Positions 36,826 to 46,320 of a stretch of 64,000 bases of DNA are shown piece after piece. The notes under the pieces are model-generated. The model did not search any database. It had not been told where the DNA came from and was given only the letters and a program-made list of their open reading frames with translations. Position 1 is the stretch's first letter, and every line of letters starts with the position of its first letter. The stretch is from Mucilaginibacter dorajii. GTDB taxonomy: Bacteria; Bacteroidota; Bacteroidia; Sphingobacteriales; Sphingobacteriaceae. The stretch spans positions 83,365 through 147,364 of the forward strand of contig NZ_JANTYS010000017.1 in NCBI RefSeq assembly GCF_024808255.1, read 5' to 3'. The position numbers and the translations under genes are program-made.

Positions 36826-39800
36826 ATGTACCGTTCACTACTGCTGGCCTTATCCCTATTATTTATCATAACTACCACAAAGGCAGCTGTGTTTGTAGTA
36901 ACCAGTAATGCCGATAGCGGGCTGGGCACTTTACGAGAGGCTTTGACTTTGGCTGCGGCTAATGGTAGTGCAGAGAAAGATTATATCAACTTTAATTTAC
37001 CGGATTTAAGTGAGACGGGAAGGACAATAACAATATTGACAGACCTACCGGAACTTTCATCTAATTTAATTATAGACGGAAGCACACAGCCCGGTGAAAA
37101 AATAGGAGTTAGTGATGCCAAAATCACCTTAAAAACGTACCGCAGCACGCAAAAATTAATTTTATTTAAAGGCAGCGGGTTAAAACAGGTGGAGTTTTAT
37201 GGATTTTACTTTTTTGACACCACAGATCCTTGCATTTCAGACCCTGATGGTGCTGAAAAAATTGGGATACAAATCACTAATTCAGAAGATATAATATTTG
37301 GAGCCTTTGGCAAAGGCAATATAGACAATGGATACAAAAATAATTTTATAGACTTTGACAATGTAAAGCGGGTTACTATTGCTGGCAACATATTTGGGCA
37401 ATTCCCAAAACTTTTAGAGCCAGTTTGTAGCGGTTTCATATCGTTAACTAATGCCATTGATGTTACTTTAGGAAATGCAGCGGCAGGTAATACATTTTTC
37501 TCGGGCATTGAGATAAGAGTTGCCGATGGAGATCAACCTAACACTATTACTGTAACAAATAATAATTTTGCGGTTGCAACCGATGGCGTAACAGTAATCC
37601 ATTATATTTCAGGCAACCATTTAACAATACTTTCAAATGCCACTGATCCTTCATCGCCCAAGCCCAAACCCAAGATCACGTTAAATATTTCCGACAATTT
37701 GTTTTCTCATTATGGCGAATCATTTGGGGGATTGATTATTTCTTCAATTGCCGGCGCAGTCAACATTAAGCATAATTGGTTTGGAACCGACAGAGCAGAA
37801 ACCCTTGCACTAAATTTGAAGCAGGCACATCCTGGAGATGGTACATGTATATATCTTGAAAACATTACCGGCGATGTAGTTGTGGGCGATGCCGACCCTG
37901 CACTCGGCAATAAATTTGCTTACTCAACAACTGGAATTTCTGCAAACGGCTGTCAAAATGTTAAAGTTATCAGGAACTCTTTTAAGTGTATTAGCAGTAA
38001 AGAATTCACAACTAATTCGTCTATTCCTCAAATTGCCGTAAATTCAACAACCACGCAGTATATTCAAGGCACTTCTACACCTAAAGCGCTTGTTGATTTA
38101 TTTGTGAGCGACGATTGCGTAAACTGTTCTCCGCAAACCTATATAGGTTCAACAAATTCAGACGAAAACGGCAACTGGAAGTATACGTTTACCAAGCAAT
38201 ATACAAATAGTATTATTGCAAATGCGCATGTTGGCAAACAATCATCTGATTTTACCAAACCTCAAATTAATTTATCAAACCTTCAGGTAATGGGCGTTGA
38301 TTGCGGTCATGGCGGAAAAATATCCGGGGTAACTGTTATAAATACGGAAACTTTCAAATGGGTAGATGATCAAGGCAATATTGTATCTACCGAATTAGAA
38401 TTAAAGGATGCAAAACCGGGGAGATATAAACTAATAGTTGGTAAGTATTGCACTGTCGAATCTGATTTTATAAGTTTAGACGATCTCAGTCCGCATATTT
38501 ACGATGACTCTAAGAATATAATTAATCCATCATGTAATGAAAGCAATGGCAGTATATCTAACTTATTTGCTTACACTTTAAATAATCAAAGTTTAACTTA
38601 TTTATGGACGGATCAGAATCAAAAAGATGCAGGTCATTCAATCAATGTAACGGGTTTACCGCCTGGAAAATACACTTTAAAAGTGACGTCAACTTCGGGT
38701 TGCTCTGCTTATTATGGTCCAATAAGTTTAGCAAGTGCAGCCAGCCCTAAAATAGATGATTCAAAACCAGCTATCACCAATACCACCTGTGCCCAGTCAA
38801 CGGGCTCTATAAAAAATATCATAATTACCGGCGGCACTGGCACACGCCACTTTACCTGGAAAAATGAGCAGCAACAGGAAGTAGCCTACACACAAGATTT
38901 AACCGGGCAGCCAGCCGGCAAATACACCCTACAGGTAACCGATGATACACAATGCGGACCTGTTTACAGCAAAGAAATTGAAATAGCGGAAGTTAACGGC
39001 ATAACCCTTACAGAATCTACCACGCCCACAACACCGGCCAGTTGCGGCAAAGCAAATGGAGCAGTAAGCGGCGTTACAGCAACCGGAGGTGTTAAATACG
39101 AATGGCGCGATGTTAACGGCAACGTGGTGGGTAACAACATTGATTTAACAGGTGTGCCGGGTGGTGGCTACCAGCTAACGGTATCCAATGCTTTTTGCCA
39201 AAAGCAATCGAAGGTTTACCAGGTTTTGGAGCAATCGGGCACCGTGTTCCCATCAACCTATACGGTCAATCACATAGATGCCTGCTATGGGGTACCCGAT
39301 GGCGCATTACAGGTAAACCAGGATGTACTCATCAAAGCTGTACGCTGGGTAAATAGCGCAGGTGTGGATGTAGGTATGCACAACGGGATAACCGGTTTAC
39401 CGGTGGGCAGTTATAAACTCTATTTAACAGATCAAAACGGTTGCGAAAGCTATTATAACACCTACCAGGTTGCACAACTGCCTGAGTATACCGTTGCAGA
39501 CCGGGGCCAAATTAACGATGAAACATGTGGCCTCAAAAATGGCTATGTACATAATGCAACCATTACCGGCGGCCTGCCGCCCTATACCTATAAATGGCTT
39601 AACGCCAACGGGGAACAGATAGGATCAACCAACAGTATCTCAAACCTTGCCGCCGGCGATTATACATTAAACGTTGTTGATAGTCGTTGTGGCGACGTTT
39701 ATATACCTTATACCATTCAAAATATCCCCCAGGACCTGCCCACGCCATCGGTAAGCGACCTGCAGGTTTGCAGTCCGGGCGATGCTTTGTTTTTTGTGAA

Positions 39801-40248
39801 TAGCCCGGTATCCAACGGGACTTACCGTTTATATGACCAACTAAACAGCCCATCCCCATTGGCAGAACAAGCCGGCGGCAGTTTCAAAATTGGCGTAACC
39901 AGTAACCGAAGCTTTTTTGTAAGCCAGGTAAACGGCACTTGTGAAAGTGCCCGAAGCGAGGTAAAAGTATCCGTAGGTTTATCTGCCATCAACATAGCCA
40001 ACACCTTTAGCCCCAATGGAGATGGGCATAATGATTACTGGAAAATTGATGGGATAGAAAGCTATCCGCAAGCCGTGGTGCAAATTTTTAACCGCAATGG
40101 GCAAAAGCTTTTTGAATCAAAGGGGTACGGTACACCTTTCAACGGCACGTATAAAGGAAAGCCCCTGCCAACAGGCACTTATTTTTATATCATAAATCTT
40201 AACAAAAATTGTAACTTGCTATCGGGCAGTTTAACTATCATCAGATAA
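36826..40248 (+). CDS. Secreted beta-helix protein with gliding-motility-associated C-terminal domain
   Basis: About 1140 residues. I start at the ATG at 36826 (MYRSLLLALSLLFIITTTKA, a clean signal peptide) rather than an in-frame TTG 12 bp upstream. Residues about 20-410 are a right-handed beta-helix-like region ('VVTSNADSGLGTLREALTLAAANGS', 'SNLIIDGSTQPG'). The middle holds about five repeats of an SprB-type unit ('ITGGTGTRHFTWKN', 'ITGGLPPYTYKWLNANG'). The C-terminal 85 residues ('IANTFSPNGDGHNDYWKIDGIESYP', 'VQIFNRNGQKLFES') are a type B sorting domain for type IX secretion. It is likely a surface adhesin. A shorter paralogue follows. Confidence 0.88.
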   Translation: MYRSLLLALSLLFIITTTKAAVFVVTSNADSGLGTLREALTLAAANGSAEKDYINFNLPDLSETGRTITILTDLPELSSNLIIDGSTQPGEKIGVSDAKITLKTYRSTQKLILFKGSGLKQVEFYGFYFFDTTDPCISDPDGAEKIGIQITNSEDIIFGAFGKGNIDNGYKNNFIDFDNVKRVTIAGNIFGQFPKLLEPVCSGFISLTNAIDVTLGNAAAGNTFFSGIEIRVADGDQPNTITVTNNNFAVATDGVTVIHYISGNHLTILSNATDPSSPKPKPKITLNISDNLFSHYGESFGGLIISSIAGAVNIKHNWFGTDRAETLALNLKQAHPGDGTCIYLENITGDVVVGDADPALGNKFAYSTTGISANGCQNVKVIRNSFKCISSKEFTTNSSIPQIAVNSTTTQYIQGTSTPKALVDLFVSDDCVNCSPQTYIGSTNSDENGNWKYTFTKQYTNSIIANAHVGKQSSDFTKPQINLSNLQVMGVDCGHGGKISGVTVINTETFKWVDDQGNIVSTELELKDAKPGRYKLIVGKYCTVESDFISLDDLSPHIYDDSKNIINPSCNESNGSISNLFAYTLNNQSLTYLWTDQNQKDAGHSINVTGLPPGKYTLKVTSTSGCSAYYGPISLASAASPKIDDSKPAITNTTCAQSTGSIKNIIITGGTGTRHFTWKNEQQQEVAYTQDLTGQPAGKYTLQVTDDTQCGPVYSKEIEIAEVNGITLTESTTPTTPASCGKANGAVSGVTATGGVKYEWRDVNGNVVGNNIDLTGVPGGGYQLTVSNAFCQKQSKVYQVLEQSGTVFPSTYTVNHIDACYGVPDGALQVNQDVLIKAVRWVNSAGVDVGMHNGITGLPVGSYKLYLTDQNGCESYYNTYQVAQLPEYTVADRGQINDETCGLKNGYVHNATITGGLPPYTYKWLNANGEQIGSTNSISNLAAGDYTLNVVDSRCGDVYIPYTIQNIPQDLPTPSVSDLQVCSPGDALFFVNSPVSNGTYRLYDQLNSPSPLAEQAGGSFKIGVTSNRSFFVSQVNGTCESARSEVKVSVGLSAINIANTFSPNGDGHNDYWKIDGIESYPQAVVQIFNRNGQKLFESKGYGTPFNGTYKGKPLPTGTYFYIINLNKNCNLLSGSLTIIR

Positions 40249-40305
40249 TACCAATTAGCTGCGCCAAATATTCATTTTACTATTCTTCAAAGCAATTGAT
40301 GAGCC

Positions 40306-42678
40306 ATGTGGTGCAGGCAATTTATGCTTACTTTGTTTTTGGCGTTAGCCTGTTGCTTAAAGGCCTTGCCCGCGGTATTTGTGGTAAGCAGTAATGCCGA
40401 TAGCGGCAACGGCACCTTGCGCGATGCTTTGACCCAGGCGGCAGCCAATGGTAGTGCCACCCAGGATGTTATCAATTTTAACTTGCCCGGCTCGGGTACA
40501 CAGGCGCTCACTATAAAACTATTTACCCAACTGCCCGAGGTTACCTCAAACTTAATTATAGATGGCAGCAGTCAACCGGGGCCAAAACTGGGCAACAGCG
40601 ATGCTAAGGTTTATATCATCCCCGATGTAAGCTACACCTTCCCTGGCACAAAGGCAGCCGCCCTACTCATGACCGAAACATCAAATGTTGATATTTATGG
40701 GCTTTGCATTAAGGGGTACGATAGTAAGCTTGCCAACTTTAACGGCAACCTGCTTTTTACAGCTATATCGGCCTATGATTGTGTTAATGTTACTATTGGC
40801 AGTCCAGGCAAAGGCAACGTTTTTGCTGATAACATTTATGGCATTTACGGGGGTACAGCCTCGTTAACCGATTCAAAAAACAACACAAATTTTATCATCG
40901 AGTCGAATTTTATAGGGTACGATGAATCGGGTACCAATGTAGTTGAATTGGGTTATGCCATTGATCTTACAGCCGATAATTCTTTTATAGGAGGCCCTGA
41001 TCCGCTCGACAGGAACTATTTCGCAAAAAACATCACCATCACAGGATCGGGCAACAGCCTCGTAAACAATTCATTATCGCTCGATATTCATCAACATGAT
41101 ATGAGGGAAAGCGGGGCATCGGTGTTAGTAAAATTCAACGGCTCAAATGCGCAGGTAAGAAACAATGATTTTTGCGCTACATTATTCCAATTCATTTCGG
41201 TAAGCCAATTTTCCTTTACCGGCAACAGGCAAAGTACCATACCCGGTAGTTGTTCTCTATATATTTCAAATTGCAGTTCGGGCTATATTGGTGGTGATAA
41301 CGATGCTGATATGAATTATTTCAACAATGATGGCGGAGCGATATATTCCACAGAGTCATCAGGTATCCGGGTTCTAAAAAACAGTATAGCTTGTAATAAC
41401 AAAGCTTATACCATATCAAACGGCTTTGGCTTACCGGATATTAATGTGTTAGTTAACACCAGTACCGAATTTTCGGGTACAGGATCGCCGGGGGCTAAAG
41501 TTTATATCTACAACGATAATACCGGTTGCTCAATTTGTAACCCGGTGGAGTTTTTGGGCACCTTAACTATTGACCCTACCGGAAACTGGAAAATAACAGG
41601 AGATTTCAGCAATAAAAAACTGGTAGCTAATGCCTTGTTAAATGGCTACTCATCAGAGTATACCCAACCTGTTATATCATCAGAGGAGGCCGATCATGAT
41701 ATTGTGCAACCCAGTTGCAACCTTAACAACGGATCTATCACACTTAAAAACCTGAAGAATATAAACCAGGTATCCTGGTACAACAACAACGACCAGTTTA
41801 TAAAAAATGGCAATAGCTTAGATGGTGTAGGTCCGGGTGTATATTATGCAAAATGCTTTAGCGGCTCGTGCAGCGCGCGATCAATGAATTTTACACTGAC
41901 CAATTTCGACCTGGAAATTTCTGATTATAACCTTAGCAAAAAAAATGCCCATTGTGGTTTAAAAAATGGCAGTATTAAAGGCCTTGCGGTACCTAATGTT
42001 CCTGGTGCCACTTTTAACCCGGTATGGACTAATCAGGATGGAACTATAGTAGGCAACACCATGGATTTGGATAACCTTGGCCCCGGCACCTATATGCTAT
42101 CGCTTAATGTAAACCAGTGCAAAATCCCTTACGGACCCGTTGTAATTACAGATGCCCCTCTTGTAATTCCCACACCATCAATAAATAACACCAGGTTATG
42201 CGCACCCGGCGAGGCAAGTATCGTAGTTAAAAACCCTTCTGCCGAAGGCGTTTACCGGCTTTATGACAGTGAAAACACGATGAGTCCGCTACAGGAGCAA
42301 GCGGGTGGAATATTCAAGGTAGAACTAACTAAAAACACAAGTTTTTATATAAGTCAATACATTGACGGCTGTGAAAGCGATCTCACAAAAATTGATATAA
42401 CCGTTGGCTTATCGACCCTGAATATTGCCAATGCAATTACGCCAAACGCCGACGGAGTTAATGACTACTGGCAAATTACCGGCATAGAGAATTACCCGAA
42501 AGCTGCAGTATCCATATTTAACCGCAACGGGCAGTTGGTTTTTGAATCAAAAGGGTACGCCAAGCCATTTAACGGCACGTACAATAACCAAAAGTTAGCC
42601 TCGGGCGTATATTATTACATCATCAGCCTTATTGCCGGCTGTGCTGTGCTTTCGGGCAGCTTAACCCTGATCAGATAG
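40306..42678 (+). CDS. Paralogous secreted beta-helix protein with type IX sorting domain
   Basis: A 790-residue paralogue of the preceding protein with fewer central repeats. It shares 'VVSSNADSGNGTLRDALTQAAANGS', 'SNLIIDGSSQPG', the 'GTGSPGAKVYIYND...GNWK' module and the C-terminal domain ('IANAITPNADGVNDYWQITGIENYP', 'SIFNRNGQLVFESKGYAKPFNGTY'). The start is MWCRQFMLTLFLALACCLKALPA; the second Met would also leave a signal peptide. The two genes arose by tandem duplication. The last 18 bp overlap the convergent pdxJ. Confidence 0.87.
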   Translation: MWCRQFMLTLFLALACCLKALPAVFVVSSNADSGNGTLRDALTQAAANGSATQDVINFNLPGSGTQALTIKLFTQLPEVTSNLIIDGSSQPGPKLGNSDAKVYIIPDVSYTFPGTKAAALLMTETSNVDIYGLCIKGYDSKLANFNGNLLFTAISAYDCVNVTIGSPGKGNVFADNIYGIYGGTASLTDSKNNTNFIIESNFIGYDESGTNVVELGYAIDLTADNSFIGGPDPLDRNYFAKNITITGSGNSLVNNSLSLDIHQHDMRESGASVLVKFNGSNAQVRNNDFCATLFQFISVSQFSFTGNRQSTIPGSCSLYISNCSSGYIGGDNDADMNYFNNDGGAIYSTESSGIRVLKNSIACNNKAYTISNGFGLPDINVLVNTSTEFSGTGSPGAKVYIYNDNTGCSICNPVEFLGTLTIDPTGNWKITGDFSNKKLVANALLNGYSSEYTQPVISSEEADHDIVQPSCNLNNGSITLKNLKNINQVSWYNNNDQFIKNGNSLDGVGPGVYYAKCFSGSCSARSMNFTLTNFDLEISDYNLSKKNAHCGLKNGSIKGLAVPNVPGATFNPVWTNQDGTIVGNTMDLDNLGPGTYMLSLNVNQCKIPYGPVVITDAPLVIPTPSINNTRLCAPGEASIVVKNPSAEGVYRLYDSENTMSPLQEQAGGIFKVELTKNTSFYISQYIDGCESDLTKIDITVGLSTLNIANAITPNADGVNDYWQITGIENYPKAAVSIFNRNGQLVFESKGYAKPFNGTYNNQKLASGVYYYIISLIAGCAVLSGSLTLIR

Positions 42679-43392
42679 GGCAAGTTGCCTTAAATAAAGC
42701 TGAATGGTATTCTCCAGTCCATAATATAAAGCATCGCTAATCAGGGCGTGCCCTATGCTCACTTCATCTAAACCGGGAACATTTTGAGCAAAATATTTGA
42801 GGTTATTCAGGTCAAGATCATGCCCGGCGTTTATACCCAGGCCTAAACTTTGGGCTGTTTTTGCAGCTTCAATATAAGGTGCAACCGCCAGTTCTTTTCC
42901 CTGGTGATAGTGCGTGGCATACCCCTCGGTATAAAGTTCAATCCTATCGGTACCGGTTTTGGCCGCACCTTCAACCATGGCAACAACAGGATCAACAAAA
43001 ATGGAAACACGGATGCCGGCCTCTTTAAAAACAGCTATTATATCTTTTAAATAATGATAGTTGGTGATGGTATCCCAGCCATGGTTTGAGGTAATCTGCC
43101 CTAAAACATCGGGTACCAGGGTAACCTGCTCGGGCTTGTTGGCCAATACCAGGTCAATAAACTTTTGCTCCTGGCAATTGCCTTCAATGTTAAACTCGGT
43201 TGTAACAATCTGCTTCAGGTCAAAAACATCCTGGTAGCGAATGTGACGTTCATCGGGCCGCGGGTGCACCGTGATTCCCTGCGCGCCAAAACGTTCGCAA
43301 TCTTTAGCAACCTGTACCAGGTTAGGATTATCGCCCCCGCGCGAATTACGCAGCGTAGCTATTTTATTGATATTGACAGATAAACGGGTCAT
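42661..43392 (-). CDS. pdxJ: Pyridoxine 5'-phosphate synthase
   Basis: A 243-residue TIM-barrel enzyme that condenses 1-deoxyxylulose 5-phosphate with 3-amino-2-oxopropyl phosphate to make vitamin B6 in the DXP-dependent pathway. PdxJ landmarks: 'LSVNINKIATLRNSRG', 'GAQGITVHPRPDERHI', 'FNIEGN', 'VTLVPD', 'VSIFVDP', 'RIELYTEGYA' and 'GINAGHDLDLNNL'. Length is normal. Its 3' end overlaps the convergent adhesin gene by 18 bp, leaving no room for a separate terminator. Confidence 0.96.
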   Translation of the reverse strand: MTRLSVNINKIATLRNSRGGDNPNLVQVAKDCERFGAQGITVHPRPDERHIRYQDVFDLKQIVTTEFNIEGNCQEQKFIDLVLANKPEQVTLVPDVLGQITSNHGWDTITNYHYLKDIIAVFKEAGIRVSIFVDPVVAMVEGAAKTGTDRIELYTEGYATHYHQGKELAVAPYIEAAKTAQSLGLGINAGHDLDLNNLKYFAQNVPGLDEVSIGHALISDALYYGLENTIQLYLRQLALSDQG

Positions 43393-43479
43393 TACTGATA
43401 ATTACTTTTACTTCGGCAAATATCACTATTTACTTAGCTAACATTAAAACAATTATTAATTGATTTATTTGCAATAATT

Positions 43480-44472
43480 ATGAAAATAACTCTCAAAGTA
43501 CTATTGCTCAACTTTATACTATTAGCGATATCTCACTCCATGTTTGCCCAGGCCAACTATCGTAAAATAGAAAACTACAAAGTGTTTTATGGCTGGGCGC
43601 ATCATTTTCCGCAGGATTGGATGATTTTGCGCCAGTTTGAAAACGAGGGCAAAGCATACTATATGCTGCTGAACCCGCAAACGCTGGCAACCAAAATTGA
43701 TGAGCGCAGTTTTTACGAAGTAAAGCCCATGAGCATCACCGAAGCACGAAACTATTTCAGGAATACGCCCTACCAAAAAGCCATTACCAGGGCTGAAAAG
43801 CAGTCCCTATCCATACAGGACGCGGGGATTGAAAGCGGTGTTCCTAAAGAAACCGGAATTAGCTTAACGGCAGATCTTTGTCCTTCGCACCGGCCGCTGG
43901 ATAAGCGCATCTTTACCGATATTTTTAACGAGTTTAAAAAGGTAGAGCAACCTGTACCCGTGGCCTTATCGGTAACCGGCATCTGGATGCGCCAGCACCC
44001 GCAGGATTTGGAATGGCTTAAGCAGATGCAGGCTAAACATGAGATCTACATCACTTGGATAAACCATTCGTTTAACCATCGCGTGAGCTTAAAAGCGCCC
44101 CTTAAAGAAAATTTTTTACTGGAACCGGGTACCGATATCAGTTACGAAGTATTGGAAACCGAGAAGGCCATGCTCAAAAACGGGTTGTTACCCTCGGTAT
44201 TTTTCAGGTTCCCGGGCCTGGTTTCAGACCAGCAATTGGTTTACAAAATAACCGATTTTGGGCTGATCCCCGTTGGTACAGATGCCTGGCTGGCCAAGGG
44301 GCAACAGCCGCAAGCAGGTAGCATTGTGCTCATCCACGGCAATGGCAACGAGCCTACCGGCGTAAATGATTTTATTAAACTGCTGCAATCAAAAACCCAA
44401 TCCATAGCCAAAAAGCAATGGCTGCTATATGACCTGCGCGAAAGTGTGGATGAGGAATTTCAAGGACAATAA
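43480..44472 (+). CDS. Exported polysaccharide-deacetylase-like protein
   Basis: A 330-residue protein with a signal peptide (ending about residue 24, HSMFAQA) and a divergent NodB/polysaccharide deacetylase domain. Motif 1 is LTADLCPS (catalytic Asp), motif 2 NHSFNH (metal His pair), motif 3 FRFPGL, and 'GSIVLIHGNG' resembles motif 5. These enzymes remove N- or O-acetyl groups from cell-wall or surface glycans. The N-terminal 110 residues are not part of the domain. It is divergent from pdxJ, with 87 bp between. The substrate is unknown. Confidence 0.83.
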   Translation: MKITLKVLLLNFILLAISHSMFAQANYRKIENYKVFYGWAHHFPQDWMILRQFENEGKAYYMLLNPQTLATKIDERSFYEVKPMSITEARNYFRNTPYQKAITRAEKQSLSIQDAGIESGVPKETGISLTADLCPSHRPLDKRIFTDIFNEFKKVEQPVPVALSVTGIWMRQHPQDLEWLKQMQAKHEIYITWINHSFNHRVSLKAPLKENFLLEPGTDISYEVLETEKAMLKNGLLPSVFFRFPGLVSDQQLVYKITDFGLIPVGTDAWLAKGQQPQAGSIVLIHGNGNEPTGVNDFIKLLQSKTQSIAKKQWLLYDLRESVDEEFQGQ

Positions 44473-44557
44473 GTTTATCCATGTGAAATTTTCAAAAAGG
44501 ATAAAAGTCTTTTGTCCAAAAGTCCTTTATCTTTTATCCAAAAATCTTTATTCCGCT

Positions 44558-44565
44558 TACCTTTG
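44558..44565 (+). promoter_or_regulatory. -7 promoter box of csaA
   Basis: TACCTTTG, a perfect TAnnTTTG match, lies only 5 bp before the csaA start codon, predicting a very short or absent leader. No clear -33 box is seen; the preceding 80 bp are degenerate copies of a TCCTTTATCCAAAA unit. Confidence 0.4.
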
Positions 44566-44570
44566 CCGGT

Positions 44571-44906
44571 ATGGAAACCATCACCTGGCAAAATTTTGAA
44601 CAAGTAGAACTACGGGTAGGCACCATTTTGGAAGTCATCGACTTTCCCGAAGCCCGCAAACCGGCGTTTAAGGTGAGCGTTGATTTTGGCGAATATGGCA
44701 TCAAATGGTCGAGTGCGCAGATCACCAAACACTATACAAAAGAACAATTAACAGGCCGGCAGATAGTTGGCGTCATCAACTTTCCTAAAAAACAGATAGG
44801 TAAGTTCATGTCGGAGTTTTTGGTTACCGGCTTTGCCGATGAAAATGGCGATATTGTTTTGGCCGCTGTTGATAAACCCGTGCCAAACGGCAGTAAACTG
44901 ATATAA
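44571..44906 (+). CDS. csaA: CsaA-type tRNA-binding protein
   Basis: A 111-residue protein consisting of a single OB-fold tRNA-binding domain: 'ITWQNFEQVELRVGTILEVIDFPEARKPAFKVSVDFGEYGIKWSSAQIT' and the CsaA-specific ending 'INFPKKQIGKFMSEFLVTGF'. CsaA binds tRNA and has been linked to chaperone-like activity in protein export in Bacillus. It is cytosolic. The deaminase gene begins on the base after its stop, so the two are co-translated. Confidence 0.92.
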   Translation: METITWQNFEQVELRVGTILEVIDFPEARKPAFKVSVDFGEYGIKWSSAQITKHYTKEQLTGRQIVGVINFPKKQIGKFMSEFLVTGFADENGDIVLAAVDKPVPNGSKLI

Positions 44907-45377
44907 ATGAGGTATATAAATTTCGAAAGCGAGCCGGAAATATCGCCGGATGATTTCTTTATGAACGAGGCGCTAAAAGAGGCCCGCTACGCGCTGGAAG
45001 AAGACGAGATCCCGATAGGTGCTATTGTAGTACACGGTGGCAAGATCATCGGCAGGGGGCATAACTTAACTGAGCGACTGAGCGATGTATCTGCCCACGC
45101 CGAAATGCAGGCCCTTACGGCTGCAGCAAACTCTATGGGGGGTAAATACCTGCAAGGCTGCACATTATATGTAACGATGGAACCCTGTGTAATGTGCGCT
45201 GGTGCATCGTACTGGTTCCAGGTGAGCCGGATAGTTTTCGGCGCTTATGATGCCAAACTTGGTTTTGGCAGGCTCAATCAAAAGATAACCCACCCTAAAA
45301 CCGTAATAACCGGCGGCATCAAAGAAAACGAATGCTCAGAGCTGGTGAAGAATTTTTTCAGAAGTAAGAGGAAATAG
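44907..45377 (+). CDS. tadA: Nucleoside deaminase, probable tRNA adenosine deaminase
   Basis: A 156-residue zinc deaminase. The zinc motif is HAEMQAL (His ligand plus catalytic Glu) with PCVMCAGA (two Cys ligands). 'GRGHNLTERLSDVSAHAEMQAL' and 'GCTLYVTMEPCVMCAGA' fit TadA, which makes inosine at position 34 of tRNA-Arg(ACG). The related guanine deaminase group has a similar motif, so the symbol is likely rather than certain. Its position directly after tRNA-binding csaA favours a tRNA role. Confidence 0.85.
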   Translation: MRYINFESEPEISPDDFFMNEALKEARYALEEDEIPIGAIVVHGGKIIGRGHNLTERLSDVSAHAEMQALTAAANSMGGKYLQGCTLYVTMEPCVMCAGASYWFQVSRIVFGAYDAKLGFGRLNQKITHPKTVITGGIKENECSELVKNFFRSKRK

Positions 45378-45416
45378 GTTAATAGATCATGGTTCATGGC
45401 AGCCGCAATAAAGAAT

Positions 45417-45508
45417 GTTCATAGTTAATGGTTCATAGATCATAGCAGCTGCAAAAGATTACTGACATGGTAAATCCAGCCATGATCTATGAACCATTAA
45501 CTATGAAC
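45417..45508. repeat. 27-bp perfect inverted repeat between tadA and superoxide dismutase genes
   Basis: GTTCATAGTTAATGGTTCAT and onward (45417-45443) is perfectly inverted at 45482-45508 around a 38-bp loop. Further partial copies of the TAGATCATGGTT / AACCATGATCTA pair flank it (45381-45400, 45526-45543). No T-tract follows, so it is not an ordinary terminator. The body is built from repeated 'atgaaccat' and 'gatcatg' words. Confidence 0.85.
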
Positions 45509-45600
45509 TCCTTTCTATGAACCATCAACCATGATCTATGAACTTCTAACTTCCTACACAAACTTGACATTAAATTAGAACAAAAAGCAAATTCTACTCT

Positions 45601-45608
45601 TATATTTG
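45601..45608 (+). promoter_or_regulatory. -7 promoter box of the superoxide dismutase gene
   Basis: TATATTTG matches TAnnTTTG and lies 34 bp before the start codon. The -33 position has TTAG rather than TTTG, so the assignment is moderate. Confidence 0.45.
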
Positions 45609-45642
45609 TTCATCACAATCATTAAACTTTAAAATTGTAATT

Positions 45643-46254
45643 ATGGCATTTACACTACCGGCGTTATCCTACGCTACCGATGCATTGGAACCGCACATTG
45701 ATAAACTGACTATGGAAATTCACCATGGCAAACATCACCAGGCTTACGTTACTAATTTAAATAAGGCCCTTGAAGGTAAACCAGAAGCTGACAGCAGCAT
45801 CGAGGATATCATCAAAAATATTTCAAAATTCGCACCTGCTGTACGCAACAACGGCGGTGGTCACTACAACCACTCCTTATTCTGGACTTTGTTATCACCA
45901 AATGGTGGTGGCGAGCCTACAGGTGCTTTAGCAGCAGCTATCACCAGCACTTTTGGTTCAATTGCCGATTTAAAAACCAAGATCAACGAAGCCGGTGCAA
46001 CCCGTTTCGGATCGGGCTGGGCATGGTTGGTTGTTACTGCCGATAAAAAACTGGTTGTATCATCAACCCCTAACCAGGACAACCCGTTAATGGACATCGC
46101 CGAAGTAAAAGGTACCCCAATTTTAGGTATCGACGTTTGGGAGCACGCGTATTACCTGAAATACCAAAACCGTCGTCCTGATTACCTTGCGGGTATCTGG
46201 AGCGTGATCAACTGGGCGCACGTAGCCGAACTTTATACAAAAGCTATCGCTTAA
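45643..46254 (+). CDS. Iron/manganese superoxide dismutase
   Basis: A 203-residue enzyme that converts superoxide to hydrogen peroxide and oxygen. Metal ligands: His in MEIHHGKHHQAYV, His in NNGGGHYNHSLFW, and Asp/His in GIDVWEHAYYLKYQNRRPDYL. 'GSGWAWLV' is the usual central motif. There is no signal peptide, so it is cytosolic. Whether it prefers Fe, Mn or both cannot be set from these motifs. It is monocistronic with a terminator 25 bp after the stop. Confidence 0.96.
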   Translation: MAFTLPALSYATDALEPHIDKLTMEIHHGKHHQAYVTNLNKALEGKPEADSSIEDIIKNISKFAPAVRNNGGGHYNHSLFWTLLSPNGGGEPTGALAAAITSTFGSIADLKTKINEAGATRFGSGWAWLVVTADKKLVVSSTPNQDNPLMDIAEVKGTPILGIDVWEHAYYLKYQNRRPDYLAGIWSVINWAHVAELYTKAIA

Positions 46255-46278
46255 TTCAATTAAGCTTATAAATTTGAA

Positions 46279-46311
46279 GCGGCAGGATGCAACCCATTCT
46301 GCCGTTTTTTT
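46279..46311 (+). terminator. Rho-independent terminator of the superoxide dismutase gene
   Basis: CGGCAG (46280-46285) pairs with CTGCCG (46298-46303), extended by an ATG/CAT pair inside the loop, and is followed by a T7 run. It ends 10 bp before the next start codon. Confidence 0.8.
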
Positions 46312-46320
46312 GTAATATAT

